NCBI GenBank assembly: GCA_905182825.1
Contig: CAJJDJ010000023.1
Span: 1-22,983 of the forward strand
Direction of reading: 5' to 3'
From: Thiotrichaceae bacterium UBA7359
GTDB lineage: Bacteria; Pseudomonadota; Gammaproteobacteria; Eutrophobiales; Eutrophobiaceae
Length of the DNA stretch: 22,983 nucleotides
The translations under genes were made by a program, and so were the position numbers. The notes below the pieces were generated by a model that saw nothing but the letters and a program-made list of their open reading frames with translations, was not told where the DNA came from and did not search any database. Each line of letters opens with the position of its first letter. Within the stretch, counting starts at the first letter, position 1. This document shows, piece by piece, positions 16,643-22,983 of this stretch.

Positions 16643-18436
16643 TTGGATAACACAATTTTATTATCCTTTGCTAGCATTGGTGTTCTTGATATCTGTTGTC
16701 AATGGCTAGCTTGGTGGACAAAACTACCTGCAATATTATTTCTATTAATTGTTGGAATCTTAGTTGGTCCTATTTTTAATATTATTGATCCTGAGGCACT
16801 ATTTGGGCCATTATTATTCCCGATCGTTTCTTTATCAGTCGCTGTGATTCTTTTTGAAGGAAGCTTGACATTAAAATTTGAAGATATTCGAGGTCATGGC
16901 AAGACCGTTAGTAATCTAATAACTATCGGAGCATTGCTAACCTGGTTGATTATTGCGTATAGCACACATTACTTAATCGATTTCCCATTTGAGCTTGCCT
17001 TTCTATTTGGTGCCATAGTTATAGTTACTGGTCCAACGGTTATTATTCCTATGCTGAGGACAGTACGACCAAATGCCAAAATATCAAATGTACTCCGTTG
17101 GGAAGGCATTGTTATTGACCCCCTTGGAGCTTTGCTTGCAGTTCTTGTTTTTAATTTCATCATATCAGATCAACAACATGATGGAGTAAGCTTAATCGCA
17201 ATAACCTTTGGTTCAATACTTTTTGTCGGTTTTGTTATGGGATTTATCAGTGGATGGTTATTAGGCGTGTTGTTAAGAAAGCAACTTGTTCCTCAGTATT
17301 TAAGAAATGTGCTTACTTTGATATCTGTTTGTACAGTTTATGTTTTATCAGACACCATAGAACATGAATCTGGTTTATTAGCGGTTACTATCATGGGTAT
17401 TACAATGGCTAACATGAAGGATATGAACATTGATGACATCTTAGATTTTAAAGAGAGTTTAAGCCTATTACTAATCTCAGGTTTGTTTATTATCTTGGCT
17501 GCAAGAATTGAGTTTCATCAATTTATTCAATTAGGCTGGCCTGCTTTAGGTATCCTTGCAATAACAATGCTAATTGCAAGGCCAATATCTGTATTTATTT
17601 CTGCTATCGGTTCAGATTTGTCATTTAATGAAAAGTTACTAATCTCATGGATTGGTCCGCGCGGTATTGTTGCAGCCGCGGTATCAGCACTCTTCGCGTT
17701 ACGACTTGAAAACGCAGGTTTTGTAGAAGCTCAGTTAATTGTTCCACTCACATTTTTAATTATCATTGGTACAGTCGTCATTCAAAGTGTGTCTGCTAAA
17801 TCTTTAGCTAAAATTCTTGATGTTAGAGAACCACCACCAAGCGGTCTATTGATAATAGGAGCTGGCGACATTGCACGTGCAATTGGGAAGGAATTACAAA
17901 CTCACGGTCTCAAAGTCATCCTGACAGATAGTACATGGGAAAATATCAGTCTTGCTAGAATGGAGGGTTTAGAAACATATTATGGAAACCCTATCTCAGA
18001 ACATGCCGATAGAAACTTGAACCTTATCGGCCTTGGCAAAGTTTTAGCCATGTCTGGCCGTAGTAATCTTGATATATTGGCCTGTTTAAGATTCAAATCA
18101 GAATTCGAGGTTAAGAACATCTATGAATTAAAGTCAAATATTGATGAAAATATTGATGAAAAGCATCTAGCATCAACTCGCCATAGAGGTCACCAATTAT
18201 TTAGTGAAAATATCGATTACGGCGAACTTACCTACTTATTAAGACAAGGTGCCGAAATAAAAAGCACACATATAAGCGATGAATTTACTTTCGAACATTA
18301 CCTTGAAAAATATGATGGTCGAGTTATTCCCCTTTTTGCTATTGACCGCAAACAGCTAATTCAAATTTTCGTTGCAAATGGACACATGAAACCAGAACCA
18401 GGATGGAAAATTATCGGCATCATTCAAGCAGAATAA
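16643..18436 (+). CDS. CPA1-type Na+ (or K+)/H+ antiporter with C-terminal nucleotide-binding domain
   Basis: The N-terminal ~385 residues contain about a dozen hydrophobic segments of a monovalent cation:proton antiporter, with family-like stretches KLPAILFLLIVGILVGP (27-43), FEGSLTLKF (71-79), VTGPTVIIPML (128-138), EGIVIDPLGA (154-163) and WIGPRGIVAAAVSALFALR (336-354). From about residue 400 a Rossmann-type start LLIIGAGDIARAIG (402-415) indicates a TrkA-N/RCK-like domain that may gate transport by binding NAD(H) or another nucleotide. The last ~60 residues form a further small soluble domain. The role is probably pH or cation homeostasis in the inner membrane; ion specificity cannot be read from the sequence. 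An in-frame TAA lies two codons upstream, so the TTG at 16643 is the earliest usual start, although no Shine-Dalgarno is visible. It converges with the DUF938 gene 36 bp away. Confidence 0.85.
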   Translation: MDNTILLSFASIGVLDICCQWLAWWTKLPAILFLLIVGILVGPIFNIIDPEALFGPLLFPIVSLSVAVILFEGSLTLKFEDIRGHGKTVSNLITIGALLTWLIIAYSTHYLIDFPFELAFLFGAIVIVTGPTVIIPMLRTVRPNAKISNVLRWEGIVIDPLGALLAVLVFNFIISDQQHDGVSLIAITFGSILFVGFVMGFISGWLLGVLLRKQLVPQYLRNVLTLISVCTVYVLSDTIEHESGLLAVTIMGITMANMKDMNIDDILDFKESLSLLLISGLFIILAARIEFHQFIQLGWPALGILAITMLIARPISVFISAIGSDLSFNEKLLISWIGPRGIVAAAVSALFALRLENAGFVEAQLIVPLTFLIIIGTVVIQSVSAKSLAKILDVREPPPSGLLIIGAGDIARAIGKELQTHGLKVILTDSTWENISLARMEGLETYYGNPISEHADRNLNLIGLGKVLAMSGRSNLDILACLRFKSEFEVKNIYELKSNIDENIDEKHLASTRHRGHQLFSENIDYGELTYLLRQGAEIKSTHISDEFTFEHYLEKYDGRVIPLFAIDRKQLIQIFVANGHMKPEPGWKIIGIIQAE

Positions 18437-18446
18437 AAAAATAATA

Positions 18447-18464
18447 TTTAATATCTATATTAAA
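18447..18464. terminator. AT-only hairpin between convergent genes
   Basis: TTTAATAT and ATATTAAA face each other around two bases in the 36-bp gap between the antiporter gene and the DUF938 methyltransferase gene. It is symmetrical, so it could act on both strands, but it has no G-C pairs in the stem and only a modest T-rich flank. Position is the main support for a terminator role. Confidence 0.3.
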
Positions 18465-18472
18465 GTTTAGCC

Positions 18473-19066
18473 CTATTTTACTTTTTTAAAAATTAATAAT
18501 CGATTGTTTCCTGGCATTGTGACATCTTCATAAAGGGCTAACGAATTATTTTTGGTTAAGGATTCTAAATCTTCAAAATTTCTGAGGCCACTTTGCTGAT
18601 CTCGCTCTTTCAACATGTCATCAAAGAGGCGATTACTAGAGCTCGTATAGTCATTATTATAATTGAATGGTCCATAAATCATAAATATACCATCGACAGA
18701 TAGTATATGCTTTACACCCTCAACCATTGTAACAACTTCATGCCAATGCATTATATGACATGTGTTTGCAGTAAAGACACCATCAAAAATACTTGTCGGC
18801 CACTTGTCACTAATAACATCAAGCTCTAAAGGAAATTCAACATTTGGTAACATGCTTTCTTCAATCCATTCAAGGATACCAACATGATTTTCTATTCGAT
18901 CACTTGTATGCCAACGTATGGCGGGTAGGTTATCTGCAAAGAAAATAGCATGTTGACCTGTACCACTTCCAATTTCAAGCACATCACCACCTGCACAAAA
19001 AAACGGGGAAATTATATTTAATATTGGAAGTTTATTATTCTCACATGCCTTAGAAAATGGTTTCAT
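18473..19066 (-). CDS. DUF938 family SAM-dependent methyltransferase-like protein
   Basis: The 197-residue protein has a class I methyltransferase fold with the SAM motif VLEIGSGTGQHAIFFA (29-44), the acidic strand-2 end WHTSDR, and the DUF938-characteristic FTANTCHIMHWHEV followed by GIFMIYGPFNYN. The family is widespread in proteobacteria and has a distant animal relative (METTL26). I know of no established substrate, and none can be inferred from the neighbours. The N-terminus MKPFSKACENNKLPIL matches the family pattern of an early conserved SxACENNK segment, which supports the ATG start even though no Shine-Dalgarno is visible. Confidence 0.88.
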   Translation of the reverse strand: MKPFSKACENNKLPILNIISPFFCAGGDVLEIGSGTGQHAIFFADNLPAIRWHTSDRIENHVGILEWIEESMLPNVEFPLELDVISDKWPTSIFDGVFTANTCHIMHWHEVVTMVEGVKHILSVDGIFMIYGPFNYNNDYTSSSNRLFDDMLKERDQQSGLRNFEDLESLTKNNSLALYEDVTMPGNNRLLIFKKVK

Positions 19067-19240
19067 TATTGTGTTCTAGATTTAGTATTAAATATATTTA
19101 ATTCAAACAGAATAAAAATAATTGCTCTGTCGTTATAGACCACTACTTTAAATATCTCTTTGTGGGAAAAGCATTTTCATATAATCAGCAACATACCTTC
19201 TTCCACATATTTTAATCTTATCAATGCTTCTTTAGAAACG

Positions 19241-19263
19241 ACGATTATATCTAACGTAATCGT
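19241..19263. promoter_or_regulatory. Inverted repeat with TATAAT upstream of the DUF938 gene
   Basis: ACGATTA and TAATCGT form a perfect 7-bp inverted repeat around nine bases. On the minus strand one arm contains a perfect -10 hexamer TATAAT (19249-19244), pointing toward the methyltransferase gene 178 bases away. No acceptable -35 lies 16-18 bases upstream, so an activator-dependent promoter or a chance match are both possible. Confidence 0.25.
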
Positions 19264-19347
19264 TATACATTGAGTATAAAAAATCACAATACATTACACT
19301 TAATTCAATAAAAATTTATTTTTTTGATACTAGCTTTTGTTTATTTT

Positions 19348-19944
19348 TTATTTGTAATTTCTTATCTGACTAACAACGATACCCTGTATATGTACACGTT
19401 CAGCAGGATAGATCATAGGCACCATAGATTGGTTTTCAGGAATTAACTCAACTCGATCCCCATGCTTACGAAGTTTCTTTAATGTCACTTCACCATTATC
19501 GATTAACGCGACAACTATATCGCCATTGTTAGCAGTACTACATTCTTGAATAATGACAAAATCACCATTAAAGATACCTGCTTCAATCATTGAATCACCT
19601 TTCACCTCGAGTACATAACGACCTTCTCCCATCAGCATTTCTGAGAAGTTTATCTCCAACTGTTCAGGAATAGCTTCTATAGGTTGTCCAGCAGCGATAC
19701 GCCCCATAAATGGTAAAACCAATAATCTTCGACTTTGTTCACCAGTCAAACGAAGACCGCGCCAACTTCTTCCAGTTCGATGTAGATGACCTTTTTCTAT
19801 TAGTGAATGAACATAACGATGCACGGTGCCTTTCGATTTGACATCAACAGAATCTCCGATCTCAACTAAAGTTGGTGCATGACCATTTAGTGTAATATGA
19901 CGAGTTATACACTGAAGTACTTTTTCTTCTAGCTTTGTCAGCAT
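19348..19944 (-). CDS. lexA: LexA repressor
   Basis: LexA represses DNA-damage genes and cleaves itself when RecA filaments form. The 198 residues comprise an N-terminal winged helix (1-66) and a C-terminal S24-type peptidase domain. The scissile Ala85-Gly86 bond lies in GRIAAGQP, the nucleophile is Ser118 (VKGDSMIEAG), and the general base is Lys156 (EVTLKKL). The DNA-reading helix region reads VKSKGTVHRYVHSL, clearly unlike E. coli LexA (RSPNAAEEHLKAL), so the operator it recognises is expected to differ. The start has a perfect AAGGAG eight bases upstream of the ATG. Its promoter overlaps an inverted repeat (separate entry), consistent with autoregulation. Identification as LexA is firm for the peptidase half; a LexA-like paralogue of another regulon is the alternative. 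Confidence 0.92.
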   Translation of the reverse strand: MLTKLEEKVLQCITRHITLNGHAPTLVEIGDSVDVKSKGTVHRYVHSLIEKGHLHRTGRSWRGLRLTGEQSRRLLVLPFMGRIAAGQPIEAIPEQLEINFSEMLMGEGRYVLEVKGDSMIEAGIFNGDFVIIQECSTANNGDIVVALIDNGEVTLKKLRKHGDRVELIPENQSMVPMIYPAERVHIQGIVVSQIRNYK

Positions 19945-19958
19945 ACTAAGTTCTCCTT

Positions 19959-20001
19959 AAGTTCTCTTCTTGAGGATAATGAACATTAAGAGAACTTTCA
20001 A
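19959..20001 (-). promoter_or_regulatory. lexA promoter with candidate LexA operator
   Basis: On the minus strand -35 TTGAAA (20001-19996) and -10 TATCCT (19978-19973) are 17 bases apart. A perfect 10-bp inverted repeat, AAGTTCTCTT (19959-19968) and AAGAGAACTT (19988-19997), brackets the -10, with 19 bases between the arms. A third, direct copy of AAGTTCTC (19948-19955) lies one helical turn away and overlaps the ribosome site. Repressor binding here would block polymerase, as expected of an autoregulated lexA. No CTGT-N8-ACAG box is present. Confidence 0.5.
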
Positions 20002-20620
20002 GTATAATTTTAAATGTTATGAAATGATTTTAGATAATTTAATTTCTGGGGAAGTTATATGCAATGCCTTGACTGTAACATCAGGCTTAGTGCTATTTTT
20101 TATAAAAAGTAAATATACATTTTTTGCTCTCGATGTAAGGCCAGATTGCTTAATGAGTAAAAAATAAATAAGGTTGAGACTTCTCACGAAGAGACATTCG
20201 AGGTGATACGCTTTTGTCCGCCCTGTAATATTCAAAGGACGTCTTTATCAACCGTGGACAAATTTTGTTACACGACAGGGAAAAATGGTAGGTCAAATAA
20301 CTAAAAAATGAAATTTTTTGCGAGATATAGCTTAAGTTACCCAATATGTTGATTACACTATAGAGTTTAATAAAGAACTTGATAACATATCAATGTGTCT
20401 ATTGTTAGGTGCTGCATTTCTAATTGAACGCTTATACTATATTAGAGTAGTGTTATTCATAATCAGTTTCTTTGTCATGTTACTGTTATTAGCTTGCTGT
20501 GTTTCTTAACAAGAACTCCTTTTCTAATTTTGAATCTGAATTGTTGAAGATTGTTAGCAAAACTGTTATTTTTTAAAAAAACAGGAAAAATTATATTCTT
20601 GATATCAAGAAAAGTTATAA
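20002..20620. other. AT-rich gap between the lexA promoter and msrB
   Basis: No recognisable gene lies here. Short open frames exist on both strands (60-70 codons), but none shows a family signature, and they overlap each other. CCCTGT (20220-20225) and ACAGGG (20275-20280) are inverted, and CTGTTATTTTTTAAAAAAACAG lies some 20 bases before 20600. The stretch 20170-20285 is somewhat richer in G+C than its surroundings, which hints at a decayed gene, but nothing definite can be said. Confidence 0.4.
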
Positions 20621-21025
20621 TTGAAATTTGAAATGAATGATACAAAAATTAAATCTAATGAAGATTGGCAGCAGACTCTAAGTGATGAAGAATATGCCAT
20701 CTGTAGACTTAAAAATACTGAACCTGCATTTAGTGGAGAATATAATGACTGCACAGTCAAAGGAATTTATCAGTGCACTTGTTGTAGCAGTGATTTATTT
20801 AATTCTGATAAAAAATATAATTCTGGTTCTGGTTGGCCGAGTTTCTGGGAGCCTAATGAAACAAAAGTAAAGACTTTAATAGACAATAGTTTAGGCATGC
20901 AACGTGTCGAAGTTGTCTGTGAAGAATGCGATTCTCATTTGGGTCATGTATTTGAAGACGGTCCAAAGCCAACAGGCTTACGTTATTGTATAAATTCAGT
21001 TTCACTAAAATTGAAGGAAGATTAA
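20621..21025 (+). CDS. msrB: Peptide-methionine (R)-S-oxide reductase MsrB
   Basis: MsrB reduces methionine-R-sulfoxide in oxidised proteins. The 134 residues cover the whole SelR fold: two zinc-binding pairs Cys52/Cys55 and Cys100/Cys103 (CEEC), the substrate-pocket motif GWPSF (71-75), HLGHVFEDG (106-114) and catalytic Cys123 in RYCINSVSL. The position of the resolving cysteine found in many bacterial enzymes (SGCGWPSF) is Ser70 here, so regeneration must use another cysteine or direct reduction. The TTG at 20621 gives MKFEMND; an ATG four codons later (20633) is equally plausible, and neither has a clear Shine-Dalgarno. It stands alone between lexA and the convergent cysG. Confidence 0.95.
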   Translation: MKFEMNDTKIKSNEDWQQTLSDEEYAICRLKNTEPAFSGEYNDCTVKGIYQCTCCSSDLFNSDKKYNSGSGWPSFWEPNETKVKTLIDNSLGMQRVEVVCEECDSHLGHVFEDGPKPTGLRYCINSVSLKLKED

Positions 21026-21464
21026 TCTCTATTTAACTGAAATAAAATAAGTGGTGAAGTTTTTCATAAAAAAATTATGGTGCTGATTCAATTTTCTTTA
21101 TGCCCTTGGAAAGTACTAACCTACTTCTTATAGAATAGAAGCTAAATATCAATAGTATAAATATTCTTATTAAAGTCTTAATAAGAATATGCAAGTGGGA
21201 AATAATATCAAAATTAATTCATTTCACATCATAGCTTTCAGTAACTAACACTTGTTTCAATGAATGCTTCAATAAATGAATAATAATTCACTATGTTTCT
21301 TAACCGAGTAGAACGACTTATCTATTTTATCTAATATCCCTATAGTTATTACATACGTATGTGATTTTAGTTTTTATATCTTAGATAGATTGGCTATTTA
21401 AAAATTTATTTAAATAAAGATTTGAGCTCTCAATACAGTTTTAATATAACCTCAAGACTGTATG
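21026..21464. other. Gap between convergent msrB and cysG
   Basis: This 439-base AT-rich gap holds no supported gene. Visible structures are a perfect 13-bp hairpin (21161-21190, separate entry), the 12-bp palindrome ACATACGTATGT (21351-21362), TTTATTTAAATAAA (21404-21417 region) and, just after the cysG stop, ATACAGT/ACTGTAT arms (about 21433-21463) that could form a weak transcript end on the minus strand. Confidence 0.5.
21161..21190. terminator. Perfect 13-bp AT-rich hairpin downstream of msrB
   Basis: ATATTCTTATTAA, a 4-base loop AGTC and TTAATAAGAATAT make a perfect 30-base inverted repeat, 136 bases after the msrB stop and 275 bases after the cysG stop on the other strand. It lies between convergent genes, where a bidirectional terminator is expected, but it has few G-C pairs and no U-run. 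A protein-binding site or a stabilising 3' hairpin are alternatives. Confidence 0.4.
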
Positions 21465-22856
21465 TCAATCAGGCTGTCCAAACCATGCTAGCTTTTCATG
21501 TAATGAGACAACATCCCCGATAATTATCATGCTCGGTGGTTTTATTTCATTTTGCTTAGGTATATTAGGTAAATCTTTAACCGTTGTTATATAGGTTTTT
21601 TGAATTTTGGTAGTGCCCTGCTGCACGATTGCAGCAGGGGTTGTTTTTGCTAAACCATGCTTAATTAATTCTCGACTTAATATCTCTATGCCATGCGTCC
21701 CCATATAAACAGCCAAAGTCTGCTGCGGCTGTACTAGAGCTGACCAATTTAAATTCATTGTCCCATCTTTAAGATGGCCGGTAATAAATAGACATGATTG
21801 CGCATACTTACGATGGGTTAATGGGATACCAGCATAAGATGCACAACCGCTCGCCGCTGTAATGCCCGGGACTATCTGGAACGGAATATTATTCTCAGAG
21901 AGCAGATCAATCTCTTCTCCTCCACGCCCAAATATAAAAGGATCGCCTCCTTTCAGTCGTAAAACACGCTTACCTTTTTTTGCAAGTTCGACTAATAATT
22001 GATTAATCTCTTCTTGTGGAACTGTATGCTTATCGCGTTCTTTGCCAACATAAATACGTTCAGCATCTTTACGAACTAAATTCACAATGTCCGGCGCCAC
22101 CAATCTATCGTATAATACAATATCGGCTTGTTGCATTAAACGTAATGCTCGAAATGTCAATAAATCAGGATCTCCTGGTCCGCCTCCCACTAAATATACT
22201 TCACCTTCAGGCTGTGTGATGGAACATTCATTCGTTATTTTTTTTTCCAGTAATTTTAAGGCCTTCTTATCTTGTCCAGTATATAATAGCTCAGCAATTG
22301 GTCCTTGTAATATCTGTTCCCAAAATCGCCTTCTCTCTTTGATAGAAGGAAACTTTCCTTTAATGGTCTCCCTAAATCTAGAGACAAGACTTGCTAGTTT
22401 GCCGTAGTTTGCCGGTATTAATATCTCCAAACGGGCACGTAATAATCGAGTTAAGATAGGTGATGCGCCACCTGTCGACACGGCGACCATGACCGGGCTT
22501 CGATCTATAACAGATGGCATAATAAATGTTCCAGCATCTGGATTATCAACAACATTAATCATAATTTTTTTTGATTTAGCATGTTCAGCGATTTTGTTAT
22601 TAACTTCTCTGTCATTCGTTGCTGCAATAACCAACTCCATAAAAGCGATATCAGTTCGTTCATAACTCTTCTCAAGAAAAGTAATTTTCTTCTCTTCTAC
22701 AAACTTATTTAAAAGAGAACTAATTTTAGGTGCTATGACTGTAACTGTCGCATTTGCTTTCAACAATTGTTTTATCTTTCTTGCAGCAACACGACCTCCG
22801 CCAACGACCAAACATGGACGATTTTCAAGTTTTAAGAATATTGGGAAATTCGTCAT
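21465..22856 (-). CDS. cysG: Siroheme synthase CysG (trifunctional)
   Basis: CysG makes siroheme, the cofactor of sulfite and nitrite reductases, from uroporphyrinogen III. Residues 1-~210 are the precorrin-2 dehydrogenase/ferrochelatase half, with NAD motif VVGGGRVAARKI (17-28), Asp104 (NVVDNPD) and STGGASPILTRLLR (127-140). Residues ~215-463 are the uroporphyrinogen-III C-methyltransferase half, with VYLVGGGPGDPDLLT (220-234), YDRLV (249-253), LKGGDPFIFGRGGEE (301-315), VPGITAASG (329-337) and AVYMGTHG. The 463-residue fusion has the E. coli length and is complete. No sulfite or nitrite reductase gene is in the window. The upstream 127 bases to the window edge contain no recognisable gene. 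Confidence 0.98.
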   Translation of the reverse strand: MTNFPIFLKLENRPCLVVGGGRVAARKIKQLLKANATVTVIAPKISSLLNKFVEEKKITFLEKSYERTDIAFMELVIAATNDREVNNKIAEHAKSKKIMINVVDNPDAGTFIMPSVIDRSPVMVAVSTGGASPILTRLLRARLEILIPANYGKLASLVSRFRETIKGKFPSIKERRRFWEQILQGPIAELLYTGQDKKALKLLEKKITNECSITQPEGEVYLVGGGPGDPDLLTFRALRLMQQADIVLYDRLVAPDIVNLVRKDAERIYVGKERDKHTVPQEEINQLLVELAKKGKRVLRLKGGDPFIFGRGGEEIDLLSENNIPFQIVPGITAASGCASYAGIPLTHRKYAQSCLFITGHLKDGTMNLNWSALVQPQQTLAVYMGTHGIEILSRELIKHGLAKTTPAAIVQQGTTKIQKTYITTVKDLPNIPKQNEIKPPSMIIIGDVVSLHEKLAWFGQPD

Positions 22857-22983
22857 AGCATAGACTATTAATTAATTTCTAAAAAATATTAAATTTATTT
22901 CTGCTAATCACCACTGCCTAAGAAAATTAACTTGGCGCTATGAGATTTCTAGTAAACATTTTTTTAACTATAGAATTCATTCA

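Noticed and set aside
19970..20344. Short frames on both strands upstream of lexA (65, 72 and 64 codons)
   Set aside because: They overlap one another, lack family motifs and convincing ribosome sites, and have compositions expected of AT-rich spacer. The plus-strand one overlaps the lexA promoter.
21351..21362. Palindrome ACATACGTATGT
   Set aside because: A 12-bp palindrome alone in a non-coding convergent gap gives no basis for a function.
22940..22983. Plus-strand ATG with 14 open codons at the right edge
   Set aside because: Too short to judge, no ribosome site, and no recognisable N-terminus.
1..22983. CRISPR arrays, insertion sequences, integrase sites, tRNA or rRNA genes, or a defence island
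   Set aside because: I saw no direct-repeat arrays, transposase or integrase motifs, terminal repeats with duplications, or cloverleaf-like sequences. All identified genes are core metabolism or maintenance.

Overview
The window reads as ordinary chromosome from an AT-rich gammaproteobacterium. The evidence is the cluster carA-carB-greA-rlmE-ftsH-glmM, a fabA-fabB operon for anaerobic unsaturated fatty acid synthesis, a full-length CysG fusion, a LexA repressor and a long-form IspG. A two-subunit (class III, PhaE+PhaC) polyhydroxyalkanoate synthase fits purple-sulfur-like or related gammaproteobacteria, but the order cannot be fixed from this sequence. I see no mobile element, CRISPR array, tRNA, rRNA or phage gene. 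No wholly new multi-gene system is evident; the interest lies in regulatory sequence and unusual gene ends.

Layout. Positions 1-7704 (minus strand) hold one tight cluster: carA, carB (overlapping greA by 4 nt), greA, rlmE, ftsH and the first 43 codons of glmM. The folP gene that usually sits between ftsH and glmM is missing, and dapB, often upstream of carA, is missing too. The carA leader (7705-8148) holds a near-consensus promoter whose transcript would run straight into a strong intrinsic terminator. Positions 8149-10364 (minus) hold phaE then phaC. phaE ends at a run of seven A, and a -1 shift there would add a 31-residue basic tail. A 729-base gap (10365-11093) separates phaE from acs. 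It contains another strong minus-strand terminator preceded by a C/U-rich anti-Shine-Dalgarno-like tract, a possible small RNA. acs and ispG follow on the minus strand (11094-14426).

Positions 14563-16305 (plus) hold fabA and fabB, divergent from ispG. A CPA1-type cation/proton antiporter with a nucleotide-binding C-terminal region follows (16643-18436, plus) and converges on a DUF938 methyltransferase gene (18473-19066, minus). lexA (19348-19944, minus) has a recognisable promoter with an inverted repeat around the -10 that does not match the E. coli SOS box. After a 676-base gap come msrB (plus) and cysG (minus), which converge.

How the genes fit together. Acs makes acetyl-CoA from acetate. 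That can feed lipid synthesis (FabA/FabB) or, through enzymes not in this window, the hydroxyacyl-CoA that PhaE-PhaC polymerises into storage granules. CarAB supplies carbamoyl phosphate for arginine and pyrimidines, GreA and RlmE serve transcription and ribosome maturation, FtsH performs membrane proteolysis, GlmM and IspG feed cell-wall and isoprenoid synthesis, and CysG makes siroheme. LexA and MsrB respond to DNA and oxidative damage.
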